DNA from: Okapia johnstoni
Taxonomy: Eukaryota > Chordata > Mammalia > Artiodactyla > Giraffidae
Reading direction: 5' to 3'
NCBI GenBank assembly: GCA_024291935.2
Contig: CM044305.1
Coordinates: forward strand, 93,984,397-94,048,396
Length of the DNA: 64,000 nucleotides
Shown here in pieces: positions 22,105-31,780 of the stretch. The first letter of the stretch is position 1; every line of letters begins with the position of its first letter. A program made the position numbers and the translations under genes. The notes below the pieces were generated by a model. The model did not search any database. It was not told the DNA's origin and worked only from the letters and a program-made list of their open reading frames with translations.

Positions 22105-22380
22105 AAAAACGACGATTATCAGATTGTGTTTAATTATTTATGAATCCTCAAGAGACAGAAGACCCTTTTCATTTCCCCTGGACCCTCTCCTTTCCGGGGG
22201 CCTCTCTTGCCCGAGCGGACCGTCTCCACCTCCCCGGAGCCTCGCAGCTCTAAGGCGAGCCAGGAGTCCCCAGATAACTATTTAGTATAAACAAACCGTG
22301 AGGCTTTAATGGAATTACCTCAGCCTGCTAGTAAATAATTTATAGTAGGCAGTAAATAAAATATGGTTCTATGTCTTTAA
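22105..22380. promoter_or_regulatory. AT-rich block with homeodomain-like motifs (candidate enhancer)
   Basis: Within GC-rich surroundings this block holds GTTTAATTATTTATGAATCC (TAATTA core), TTTAATGGAATTACCTCAGC and AGTAAATAATTTATAGTAGG. AT-rich islands in a repeat-poor CpG domain are typical of conserved developmental enhancers. Conservation itself cannot be seen here. Confidence 0.35.
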
Positions 22381-22654
22381 AAGAGTTGTCAAGTGGCAAA
22401 CACCCACCAGAGGGATGTAAACCCCAAAGATTGCCACGCTTAAAGACGCCGGTTGGGATGGGGAACCGGGGAAAAGACAACATGTTTTTCGACCCTGAAC
22501 GAAAGCGTTGGTGCCGCGGGAGCCGGAGCTGGCGGCTTTGGGGGAAGGTTCACGCGGGCAGGAGGGAAGAGACACGATGCCTTTTTCACTGAGCTGAGGG
22601 GCAAGTGATTAAAATGCAAAGGAAGGAGGCTGCACTTTCAGAATAACACCTTCC

Positions 22655-22835
22655 ATTTGAAAGCCTAGTCGCTTTCAAATTCGTTATCACCCTCAATCCT
22701 CGCCACCACCCTTCCAGAAAGATCAGGCGGGACCCTGATTCCCATTTTGCAGATGGGTTAAAAAAAAAGAAAAAGTTCAGAGGCTAAGGGCCAGCCTCCA
22801 GGTCTGCCTGCTGGGGACTAGTAAGTGGATGCAGG
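22655..22835 (-). mobile_element. MIR SINE remnant
   Basis: TTATCACCCTCAATCCTCGCC and GATTCCCATTTTGCAGATGGG with AGAGGCTAAGGGCCAG resemble reverse MIR. One of only two repeats I see in the 20.9-27.7 kb domain, and it is ancient. Confidence 0.55.
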
Positions 22836-23089
22836 AGTCCCCGGAGTAGCTGTTCTTCCACGCGGTAACCCCAGGCTGGTACTCCCCCCGCCCGCACCAC
22901 CGCACACACTCAGGCTACCCGCCCAGCACACTTGCCCAGTTTTACCACACTTCAGCCTCTCTTCTGTTTTCGGTGACCTAAGGACCCTCTAAATAAATTT
23001 TCTGCCCCCTCCCCTTCTCCATATCACTCCCGCTGGAAGGCGCGCATCCCCAGTTCGGAGAGGAGGATAGATTTATGAGCGTCTCCTCA

Positions 23090-23400
23090 AGGTTACCCCC
23101 AAGACAACCTTGACCATGAAACCAGAATCTTGAACACTTGACCTAAATTTCCAAGGGCATCTGTTTCCGTCTGTAATTGTCACCAGGCTTCATTTGAAAT
23201 TCGATCCTGTGTCACTAATGGTATTAACAGGAGCTGAGGTCCAACCTTCTAACGGGGAGACTGTTGCATATGATTTTACTTCCAAACGAAAGTAAATCAG
23301 TTTCTATAAACCTACAGCAACCCCCTCCCCGAGTACAATAAAACTGTTGTCGCAATCAATAAATCTCTGGTTTGGGGCAATAAAAATTAGATAACTGTTC
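23090..23400. promoter_or_regulatory. Candidate conserved non-coding block
   Basis: Mixed-composition unique sequence with TGCATATGATTTTACTTCC, CGAAAGTAAATCAGTTTCTA and GCAATCAATAAATCTCTGG, containing Hox/TALE- and POU-like AT motifs. No ORF or repeat. The call rests on context only. Confidence 0.3.
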
Positions 23401-23719
23401 TCTCTCTCTCTCCGTCTCTTCTCCTCCCCCCACCCCCATAAGACAAAGCCACTATTCAAAGAACGGGGCGTCTTGTTAACCATTTCTGAAGTCCCTCGCT
23501 TTACCCGGCGCCTTTCAGACACGCACCTCTCAGTCATCGGAGAAAACCAGACGTTTAATTATGGTGACTTTTGTTCGATCATTACGGATAATAAAGGCAA
23601 CCTTTTCGCTAGATACAATTATAACGCAAGCTGCTCCAACACCTGCATGGATCGCATTTGTCTCCAGCTTGATTTCTCTCTCCTCCTCTAAACTGCCTTT
23701 GAATTTTTCCTTCTCTTCT

Positions 23720-23905
23720 GACCAGAAGATTTAATGTGTTGCAAGAGATAGATTTCACGAAAATGCATTGTCCCTTCTGTAGCTACATCTGCTCCGACCT
23801 ATTAAGAAAAGTAAGACATTTTGATACTAATTGCAAATAAATTGTGATGTGTTCACCGAGTAATTGATTTAATGAAGTTCATATGAAACTCCAGAGATTG
23901 GCCAA
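23720..23905. promoter_or_regulatory. Candidate conserved non-coding block
   Basis: TTTTGATACTAATTGCAAAT, AAATTGTGATGTGTTCACCG and GAGTAATTGATTTAATGAAG contain TAATTG/CAATTA homeodomain cores, an octamer-like TTGCAAAT and a T-box-like GTGTTCAC. It lies immediately upstream of the CA repeat and the main CpG island. Confidence 0.3.
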
Positions 23906-23975
23906 GTGAAAGGCCCCCTGGTGCGTCTATTGTGTAGGAAAGGAAGGTTGGTTTTTCGTTTTCTTTCTTTCTTTA

Positions 23976-24004
23976 AAAACACACACACACACACACACAC
24001 ATAT
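23976..24004. repeat. (CA)n microsatellite
   Basis: About 13 CA units followed by ATATATG, just before a long G-rich run and the CpG island. Confidence 0.95.
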
Positions 24005-24014
24005 ATGTAAGTGG

Positions 24015-24055
24015 CGTGGAGGGTGGAGGGGGGGTGGTGAGGAGGGGGTGGGCAC
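24015..24055 (+). other. G-run cluster with G-quadruplex potential
   Basis: Four or more G3+ tracts within 40 bp (GGAGGGTGGAGGGGGGGTGG, then GAGGAGGGGGTGGG), meeting the usual G3N1-7 pattern. It marks the left edge of the main CpG island. Confidence 0.6.
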
Positions 24056-24059
24056 AGAT

Positions 24060-26560
24060 GTTACCTCCGCAGTCGACGCTGTGGCGGGAAGGAGCCTCCG
24101 GGATCGCGCCTCTCACCCGCCCGCCCGCCGAGCCCCAAGTCCGGCCAAATGAAGCGCAGGCGGCCGCGCCTCGACCGGCCCCGGGAGCCCGGGGCGCGTC
24201 GTTTCAGTGTCAGACACGGCCGCCAGCGTCCTCGGAGTTGCCGAGATCGCACAGGCTATTGCTGCTCGATTCTGTTCCCCCTCTTCCCGAAGTCTCGACG
24301 CCGGCCTCTAAGCCACTTTCCCGGCCCAAAGGCCAGAGGCCAGGAGGCTGAGCGAAGAAGAGGGGCGGCAGGGCAGGCGGCTCCCCGCTCGGCCCCGGCC
24401 CCCAGGCAGCAGCCCGGGAGAGAGCTGCGGTAGCGGGTACACGCCACCTCCTGCGGCCCGTGGCGGAGGGGGGGTGGTGGGTTCCGGGGTGCGGGGGGCC
24501 CGGGCCCACCCCCACAGCCGAGAATCTGGACAACGAAGCCTCTTTCGGCGCTCACGCCGGCTTTCCTTTTCAAGCCTTTCTAACCAAATTGGCAAGTTAA
24601 GGGGCTGGGGCTGGCGGGGTGCGGAAAAGGAATCAGAATTTTCTGAACACCTGCTGAGCCACAGTTAGTTCCTTCTGTCCCAGCAGAGGGGTATCATTGC
24701 TCCCCCTTAACAGATGCAGACACTGAGGCCGGAAGGACTCTTGGCAGCGACTTGCCAACACTTGTCCTGGCTACTCCTTGCCATCTGCCCAGCCCGGCTC
24801 TACGGGAAGAAGGCAAGTTCGAGAAAAATCTTGCCCAGTTTGCCCTCAGAGTCCCCCAGAAACTTTCTGCTCGGTAACTTAGGCTGGACGGCGTGAGGGC
24901 CAGGGCAGAACCGGCCGCTGGGCCAGGCGAGTGCCTCCGAGTTGGCTGTGCACAGTTGGCGGCTGGAGTTTGCAATTTTTGTTTCGTTTTGTTTTCGAGA
25001 AAGTGGAACTCGTCTGAATAATCAAGGCCTGAGCTGAGCTAGCGGCTGGCTCTAAGTTTCCTCGGAGTAGCCCGACTGATGAACTTTCCCCGAGTTGCGT
25101 CCTCCCGGGTCCGGGGGCCGCTCACACCGGGTCCCAGGGCGCTCGGAGGCCCGGGTGAAGCTGGGCGGGGGGCGGGGTTGGTGCCGGCTCAGCCCCACGG
25201 GCGTTCGCTGCCCGGACCCGCGAGCCCAGCTGTAGGGACGAGGGGTGGCCCTCCCAGCCCCTCCACCCACGTCGAGGCAGCTGCGCGGGGACTGGACAGC
25301 CCGCGGGGCGCAGGCAGGTTCTTCTCGGAGGTGGCGGCGAGTTGAAAACCCGGACGAACGCAAATGGTCACCGCTGGGGTCCGATCGCGGCTACATTCTC
25401 TTCCCGAGGGGCCAGATCTGGCGCGAAACCCCGCGGAGGAACCCGTCCCTCGCTTTCCCCTTGGACATTTTCCGACTGGGTTAGCGTCCCAACGTCCGGC
25501 CCCGAGCGCCCGAGCAGCAAGCGGGACCCGCTTTGGGCCGGGCAGCCAGAAGCGCCACCTTGTCCCTGGGTGGAACTGGGCCCCAAGTGCCCAGCCTGCT
25601 CCTTCTGGGGAAGCTCGCTTCCCACGCTTCTGTCCGGGTCCGCCGCACGCAGGCCCACCCTTTCAGGGGCTCTCGGCCGGCCCTGACCGAAGTATCTCTC
25701 CTTTTGTCTCGGTGGAGCCCTTTCCTCATTATTTTATTTTTCTTTCGGGACGCAGAAGGATGGCGGGGGGCGGGCAGCCGCCCTCGCCCCGGTACGGGGA
25801 ACCCAAGCTAGCCGCCCCTGCCGCAGGCTCATCATTTCTGGGACCCTGGAGGGACTGTCCGGACGTCTGAAGCCCCCTCTCCCATGAGTGGGTGAACTGG
25901 GAGCAACTTTCTTCAGCCCAAGGTCACAAGCACACTTTCTGGGGCCGCGAATCCTCTGCCTGCCCCTTTGCCCCCATCGGCTTCGGCACAAACGCCGGCC
26001 CGGAGACTGGGGTGTCGAGAATGGGGCTGGGAAGTCGGGGGGCCTGGGCCGCAAGGGTTTCGGGATTGTGGAGGGAGGCGCCGGTTGGGGGGGGGGTAGA
26101 AAAGTAAGATTTGAGAGGTTTGGCTGGCCAGGATTGTTTCGGAATGACCTTTTCTCCCCAGTAAGTGGGCACCAGCAGCTGACAATCGCGCACGAGGGGC
26201 GCGCAGTCTTTGTGCACATTTTTCACATTCCTGGGGCCAGGACAAGATTGACAGGGGCCTTGAAGGTATGGGAGTCGCGGTATTCCGCTTAGTTGGACGT
26301 TGCAGCCTGTGTGCCCCAGGACGAGCCGCACCCCCAGTCCAGGAGGCCTGCTCCTCCCGCCCCCCCCCCGGCTGCAGCGCCCCCTAAGGTCCGGAAGTGG
26401 GAGCCGGCGGGCCCCGGGGAGCCCCCGGAGCGGGGGGTGGGTGCGGCTGGGGGGGCGGGAAGCCGAAGCGGGTGCTCGCGGGTCCCGCCTGAGAAGCGGT
26501 CACCCGCGGGGGCTTGGCATCTGAAAGTGCGATTTGGGTAGCTGGGAGTGGAGATTTACG
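24060..26560. promoter_or_regulatory. Large CpG island, probable promoter of an unidentified gene
   Basis: CpG dinucleotides are dense throughout; for example 24061-24120 alone holds about eight. Motifs include GAAGCGCAGGCGGCCGCGCC and GCTGGGCGGGGGGCGGGGTT (SP/KLF-type GC boxes). In mammals such islands mark promoters, often of developmental regulators. I found no coding exon with a recognisable domain: the frames at 24149-24433, 25364-25870 and the minus-strand 25734-26219 are low-complexity Pro/Gly/Arg/Ser chance ORFs. Strand and transcript remain unknown. A non-coding first exon, a lncRNA or a bidirectional promoter are all possible. Confidence 0.75.
24680..24770 (-). mobile_element. MIR-like remnant
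   Basis: GGGGTATCATTGCTCCCCCT, AACAGATGCAGACACTGAGG and CTTGGCAGCGACTTGCC follow the reverse MIR core order, diverged and GC-shifted inside the CpG island. Confidence 0.5.
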
Positions 26561-27770
26561 ATCCCGGAGGACAGAGCGTGAAAGAGGTATCATCATCAGT
26601 TCTGACTGAAAGAAAGAAAACATATCTTTAACAAAAAGAAGGACCCTGGCCATTCACCCGCGTTGTTAGGACAACGTGAACTATCCTTGAAATGATTCGT
26701 TCCACTGCAAAGGAATTTACATTCAACAGTGAAAACTCTGCCTTTTTTTATTTATTCGAAAAGACTTTTCACTACGGAGAGTTGTATGTTCGGTCCTTCT
26801 ATTTATTTTTCAGCATTCACGGTGCACTCATATTAGATCAACAGAGAGAGCTGCACAACCCACTCATTAAGCGGCCCAGCCCGGGGTTCCGGGGACCCAG
26901 AGCTACAGGTAGACTGGGCAGGGGAGACCGGGCTGGGGTTGAGATCTAGGACCACACCGGCGCCCTCCAGGCCCAGAGAATGCGGTGAGGGGCAGTGGGT
27001 CTGTGGAGTGGGGAGCGTGGCACGGAAAAACCTGACCCGAGCCCAAAGCCAAACGCAGTGACCAGAGATCTCTACCTCTTGGTAACAGCACCTGGCACAC
27101 TTCATGGTTTCTCGCGAAGAAACTGGACCCGAAGTTCCCAGTGACACCCCCGCAAAGCTGTTAAAAACTGATCCGCTTGGACCCACTTCGCCGTGCACAA
27201 TTCAAGCCGATCTCCACAAATTGTGAAGACACACTCTCATCTCTTAGTAGCCTGGGATATTTTCTCTCACACATATTCCCAGGGCCAACAAATACACGCC
27301 CCAACCCCACCCCGGGTCGCCACTTGTCACCAGATCCAGGAAACCTCTCATCAAAGGAACAAAAGTAGAAAGTTTAGGCGTGCCGCGTCCTGGGGGGTGG
27401 GGTTGGACTGCCCCCTCTCTAACTGTCCTGGATCGCCTGGGGACGGCGGCTTGGATAAGCTTCCACCGCCTCTGGAAACGGGGCAGCCGCCACCAACTCT
27501 CAGCTTCACCTCACACACACCACCAGCCCACGAACCCGGCATTCCCCATCCCATTCGAAACGTGCTCTTTTCTTCAGTCTAGGGCTAAGATTTTCTCAGC
27601 AGTAACCGGTGCTGCTAAACTTTTTCTTGATGATCTTTTCCAGCTTCTAATTAAATTGGAGAGAGAATTTGTGTTAGCCATTGTATTCAATGATTTGCCT
27701 ATCATCTCCTAAGGTATCTTGATTCACCCCTACACACACCCTGAGCCCATACCTTGAATTATTGTCAACA
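26560..27770. other. Repeat-poor flank of the CpG island; no gene seen
   Basis: CpG density falls off. AT-rich pieces such as CTTCTATTTATTTTTCAGC and TCTAATTAAATTGGAGAGAG occur. A pyrimidine tract with CAG at about 26800-26813 could be a splice acceptor by chance. The block 27545-27564 (CCCATCCCATTCGAAACGTG) is the source of an inverted copy at 28623-28642. Confidence 0.45.
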
Positions 27771-27781
27771 TGAATTCTAGC

Positions 27782-28014
27782 TGATGCTGAAGCTGAAACT
27801 CCAATACTTTGGCCACCTGATGCGAAGAACTGCCTCACTGGAAAAGACCCTGATGCTGGGAAAGATTGAAGGCAGGAGGAGAAGGGGACAACAGAGGACG
27901 TCATGGACATGAATTTGAGTAGGCTCAGGGAGTTGGTGATGGACAGGGAAGCCTGGCGTGCTGCAGTCCATGGGGTCTCAAAGAGTCGGACATGACTGAG
28001 CGACTCAACTGAAC
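27782..28014 (+). mobile_element. BovB LINE 3'-end fragment with target-site duplication
   Basis: Starts TGATGCTGAAGCTGAAACTC and ends GCGACTCAACTGAACTGA. Flanks TGAATTCTAGC at 27771-27781 and 28015-28025 are an exact 11-bp target-site duplication. A short internal deletion is visible near 27900 (AGAGGACGTCATGGACATGA). Its left junction was later copied to 28545-28608. Confidence 0.95.
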
Positions 28015-28451
28015 TGAATTCTAGCAATTGTCCTTTCTAAGCAGGTTTCCAGGTCTCCCTCACTTAGATTCAGAAGCAGTGGCCATGAGTTGCTTAGCTA
28101 GGAATTAAAGATGGCTGACATTGGCCACTTGTAGCAAAGGTGTGAACTGGGCTGGCGTCTGTGGAAGGCCCTAATTATTCTGTCTCTGCACAAGGCCTTC
28201 CGGGGGTTGAATAGGAAGTAGGGTTTTATTCAGCATTCTTCTTCCTCCTGGATCCTCTTGGATTTATTTCACCCTCTCGGTCTAGTGGTTTCCTTTTGCT
28301 TCTTTTCCTGCCTCAACCTGAGGTTTATCCTGAGCCATCCCTTGACTTCTCTCTCCCTATCCTTCTAAAACTCTGAAACAGCTTTCCTGTCCTCTTATCC
28401 CTGACTCTTCACGGAGAATCTAACTACAGTGAAGTCAGAATCCCAAGCAGA

Positions 28452-28540
28452 ACTCAGGATATGCATACCAGGCGTGCATGCCCTGATTTGAGAGAATCAA
28501 ATTTCTTCACTCAGGATATGCATACCAGGCGTGCATGCCC
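28452..28540 (+). repeat. 32-bp direct repeat
   Basis: ACTCAGGATATGCATACCAG and the following GCGTGCATGCCC occur identically at 28452-28483 and 28509-28540 (period 57 bp). The second copy lies at the start of the scrambled insertion. Confidence 0.95.
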
Positions 28541-28707
28541 CTCACCATACCTTGAATTATTGTCAACATGAATTCTAGCTGATGCTGAAGCTGAAACTCC
28601 AATACTTTGCACCTACCCATCCCACGTTTCGAATGGGATGGGTAGGTGCAAAGTATTGAGTAGTTTGAGTAGGATGCGGCTTGCACCCCCAGGTGATTTG
28701 AGAGAAT
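28498..28707. other. Templated-insertion scar built from local sequence
   Basis: A 210-bp segment bounded by a 14-bp direct repeat TGATTTGAGAGAAT (28484-28497 and 28694-28707). It contains, in order: a 32-bp copy of 28452-28483; a 64-bp exact copy of 27747-27810 at 28545-28608; a 20-bp inverted copy of 27545-27564 at 28623-28642; and a perfect inverted repeat (28600-28624 with 28634-28658). It resembles a multiple template-switch repair product rather than a transposon. Confidence 0.75.
28600..28658. repeat. Perfect 25-bp-arm hairpin
   Basis: Arms CAATACTTTGCACCTACCCA+TCCCA (28600-28624) and its exact reverse complement (28634-28658) enclose the 9-nt loop CGTTTCGAA. Perfect arms imply recent origin. 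Confidence 0.95.
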
Positions 28708-28894
28708 GTGCAGACAATCAAGAGATACAGACCCCTACCCTCCAACTAGATCTAAGCTTCCTCAGTGAAGTCCGGGCGACTCCCGTAGGGGTTGGTGTCT
28801 GTTCTTCGGTGGAATCTACACTTCGCTGCAGGTAGCAAATGCATTCCAGTGTCAACCCTGAGCGGTTGCCTTGAAGGTGCCTCTCTTACTCTCA

Positions 28895-29010
28895 GGCAGG
28901 ATGGAAGGGAGGAAGAAAGGAAGGGGGGCGAGAAGGAAAGGAAAGGGGAAAAAAGAAAGGAAGGGAAAAAAGAAGAAAGGGAAGAAGGAAGGGAGAGTGG
29001 GAAAGGAGAG
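28895..29010 (+). repeat. Purine-rich (GAAGG/GGAAA) low-complexity tract
   Basis: Almost pure A/G sequence over about 100 bp. It yields Lys/Glu-rich spurious frames on the plus strand and Ser/Phe/Pro frames on the minus strand (28792-29265, 28752-29027). Confidence 0.9.
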
Positions 29011-29029
29011 GCTCCTATGGAAAACAATT

Positions 29030-29655
29030 CTGGGAGAGTTCTGGGAGGCCTCCAGCTGAAAAGGCTTGAGTATGAGAGGCTCCCAAGGCAGCTTTGGTGG
29101 GGGGAGGGCAGGAGGAGGCGTGTGAGAAAAGTGACACGTCCTAAAGTACGCCCCAGGAGAGCTGGGGATCTAGGAAGGACTCAAAATGTATTTCTAATTA
29201 CTTTTCATGCTCCCAGGAAAGGGGCCCCTTTTAAGTTCTATTTTAAAAGCTTGTTATTGTGCTGAGTTACAGTCCACATGTTGAAAGCACTGTTTATACA
29301 TGTGAACTTTTTGTATAGGGTGGAAGGACAGCAAATGCTAGAAATGTACTTTTCTGGCAGGATCTGTAGAAAATCAAAACTTGGCAACCTCTTCAATAAT
29401 AGTTTTCTCATGATAAGAGCTGATTAGGAGTAACAAAACATTGATTTGACCAAAAAATGTGTAGATTCTTGATAAGAAATGAGGAAACCCTCATTCGTGT
29501 TTTGTTTGTGTTTCTGTATCTCTCATGTAGCTGAGGCTCCAAATGTGCAAGTGTGAATTATGCAGACATGAGTGCAGGACAGACATCCAGTCAGCAGAGG
29601 GCGCACTCGTCACTGTGAAACCCTATTGCCAGATTTGGAGGTGACAATGGTACCT
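29030..29655. other. No gene or named repeat seen
   Basis: Apparently unique sequence between the purine tract and a SINE. Confidence 0.5.
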
Positions 29656-29657
29656 AA

Positions 29658-29878
29658 GGGCTTCCCAGATGGCGCCAGTGGTAAAGAACCCGCCTGTCAA
29701 TGCAGGAGACAAAAGAGATGCGGGTTCGATCCCTGGGCTGGGAAGATCCCTGGAGAAGGAAATGGCAACCCACTCTGGTATTCTTGCCTGGAGAATCCCA
29801 TGCACAGAGGAGCCTGGCGGGCTGCAGTCTGAGGGGTTGGAAAGAGTCGGACAAGACTGAAGCAACTTAACACTTACC
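29658..29878 (+). mobile_element. Bov-tA SINE, full length
   Basis: tRNA-like head GGCTTCCCAGATGGCGCCAG, box B GCGGGTTCGATCCCTGGG, BovA body (GAAATGGCAACCCACTCTGG) and 3' end AGTCGGACAAGACTGAAGCA. Relatively intact and probably young. Confidence 0.95.
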
Positions 29879-29889
29879 AAACGGTAGGT

Positions 29890-30260
29890 AGGGGCAAGAA
29901 TGGTGGATATAATCCCATTGGAATGGGGCTCCAGTGGAGACCTAGAAAATGCGAAAAAATGTCTATTTCTTGAAAGTAAAAACAAAGAGAGCAAGAGAGG
30001 ACATGTTGGTATACTTTATAGCCATGTGTAGTCCAAAAAGTAAAAGTATCTCAGGACTGGAAAAATGACCTTGAAAATCTTGATTCCTCAGGTATGAGGT
30101 TGAGGTCAGAGTATCCACTGAATAAAGAGCTGACGTTTGCTGTATGTCCATGATACCTTGAAACACTTGTGCCTTCTCAAAATCAGGAAGCAGCTGTAAA
30201 TGCTATAAAGATCACTGAATATGACACTGAAAGCCCTTGGTCTTAGTACCTTCCAGTGAG
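29890..30260. other. No gene or named repeat seen
   Basis: Unique-looking; no supported frame. Confidence 0.45.
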
Positions 30261-30264
30261 TTCT

Positions 30265-30390
30265 TAGTCCAGTCACTTCCTGTCTCTGCCTTTCAGTTTC
30301 TCCATCTGTAATACAAAGGAGTAGAAATGGAACTAGATCACCTCTAAAGTCCCTTCTTGCTCTAACAGGATAGGATCCTGGAAACAAAAT
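30265..30390 (+). mobile_element. MIR-like SINE remnant
   Basis: CAGTCACTTCCTGTCTCTGC, CAGTTTCTCCATCTGTAATA and CTAAAGTCCCTTCTTGCTCT match a MIR-related 3' part. Confidence 0.6.
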
Positions 30391-30394
30391 GAAA

Positions 30395-31285
30395 TCTGAA
30401 CCCACTTAGAATTTAATCTTCATATTCTAGGATCCTCAAACCCTGGTTTTTCAAAAAGATGGTAATATGCAGGCAGGGATGAAGGTAGCAAGCAATGCTG
30501 ACCACCCTGTGATGCTGTTTGCCTTATCCAGCTTGAGAGCTGTTTTGAGAACAACACTTCAGCTTGCATGGTGGAAACAGTAGAAACAAAGGTGTTCTTG
30601 GGCTGATAGACCCAGACAGCAACTGAGTTGTAAGTAGGAATTGTTGAGGGAAAAAAAGCCTTGAGACTAGGGCACTGTCCACTATGGGAAGGCTGAGGTC
30701 CCGGGGCCAGGCCAGAATGCTTAAGTTTGAGTGGACCCTTAACCATTCCCCCGTGCTCAGTCTAATGACCTTGGGGAACCCTCAGATTCAAGAAGGTCAC
30801 CATCATGTCTGTTGACAGATTTGTGTTCCTCAGGCCTTTTCAACCCACAGCGAAATTTTGGTTTTCCTCTAGTGAGTAATTTATATACTAGTGTGAACAC
30901 CTGAAGCAGTTGCTTGAATTGTATTTTCCTGTTTCTGTCTAGAGCAGATAGTAGATTGGTTAACACAAAGAGCAGGGCCACCACTAATTTTATTTCACTC
31001 AACTGGCATGAAGTTTCTAAAACTGATGACAAAGTCATTGCAGCTGTGGATGTACACTTGTTCACTTGCTGAGTAGCTTAGAATGTGTTGTGAATAGGCA
31101 AAATCATGACATACTTAAAGGTCTAAGGTCGACTCTGTTCTGGAACCTGCCTTCCTCTGTCCCCTCCACTTCACTTACCATCTTTATGTGGCCAAGCTTG
31201 GACGCAGAAACTCCATAGACTCTGAAGCTCCAGACAGACTGGCATTCATCAGAGTTAGGTGTTTGGAAGCAGGTTCTGACACTCA
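30395..31285. other. Unique non-coding sequence; no gene seen
   Basis: No repeat recognised. Minus-strand frames of about 100 codons (30420-30746, 30757-31065) lack any known motif, and nothing ties them to a gene. Confidence 0.45.
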
Positions 31286-31289
31286 CTCT

Positions 31290-31373
31290 AGGCCTGCCCA
31301 GTCCAGCACTGTGGTCACTAGCCACATGGGCCCTTGAAATGTGGCTAGCCCAAACTGAGGTGTGCTGTGCAGC
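31290..31373 (+). mobile_element. hAT-like DNA transposon remnant, left part
   Basis: GGTCACTAGCCACATGGGCC, CTTGAAATGTGGCTAGCCCA and AAACTGAGGTGTGCTGTG resemble a small non-autonomous mammalian element (AGCCACTAGCCACATGTGGC family; exact name not certain). BovB interrupts it. Confidence 0.5.
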
Positions 31374-31542
31374 CAGGAGGAGAAGGATTTGACAGAGGAT
31401 GAGATGGCTGGATGGCATCACCAACTTGATGGACATGAGTTTGGGTAAACTCCAGGAGTTGGTGATGGACAGGGAGGCCTGGCATGCTGCGATTCTTGGG
31501 GTTGCAAAGAGTCGGACACAACTGAACAACTGAACTGAACTG
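31374..31542 (+). mobile_element. BovB LINE 3'-terminal fragment
   Basis: GGAGGAGAAGGATTTGACAG, GATGGACATGAGTTTGGGTA and ACAACTGAACAACTGAACTG form the last roughly 170 bp of BovB, inserted in the hAT-like remnant. Confidence 0.9.
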
Positions 31543-31780
31543 TAAGTGGGGAACACACACTAGATTTTAAAGACTTGGTTACAAAAAAAAATAATGCTAA
31601 ATATCTCAGTAATAATTTTCATATTTTACATGTGGAAATAATTCTGGGTTAAATACACTACTAAAATAATTGCAGCTGTGCTTTCTTTTTTAACTTTTCA
31701 AGTAGGGCTACCAGAAAATAAAAATTACAAACATGGTTCACAATTGTGCCTCAGGTTCTGGCTCTGTTGGGTAGCACTCC
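31543..31780 (+). mobile_element. hAT-like DNA transposon remnant, right part
   Basis: TAAGTGGGGAACACACACTAG, TAAATATCTCAGTAATAATTT, AAGTAGGGCTACCAGAAAAT and TTGGGTAGCACTCC continue the interrupted element. Confidence 0.5.

Noticed and set aside
25364..25870. 168-codon plus and 161-codon minus frames in the CpG island
   Set aside because: Stop codons are rare at this GC content, so long chance frames are expected. Neither contains a recognisable motif.
28452..28540. Two identical 32-bp repeats with a 25-bp spacer, CRISPR-like
   Set aside because: Only two copies, eukaryotic context, and explained by local template switching.
28600..28658. Hairpin as a microRNA precursor
   Set aside because: The perfect stem is explained by a recent inverted copy. 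It lacks the bulges and length typical of animal pre-miRNAs, and no transcript evidence is visible.
28792..29265. 157-codon frame rich in Lys/Glu/Arg
   Set aside because: Produced by a purine-rich low-complexity tract; opposite-strand frames are equally open.
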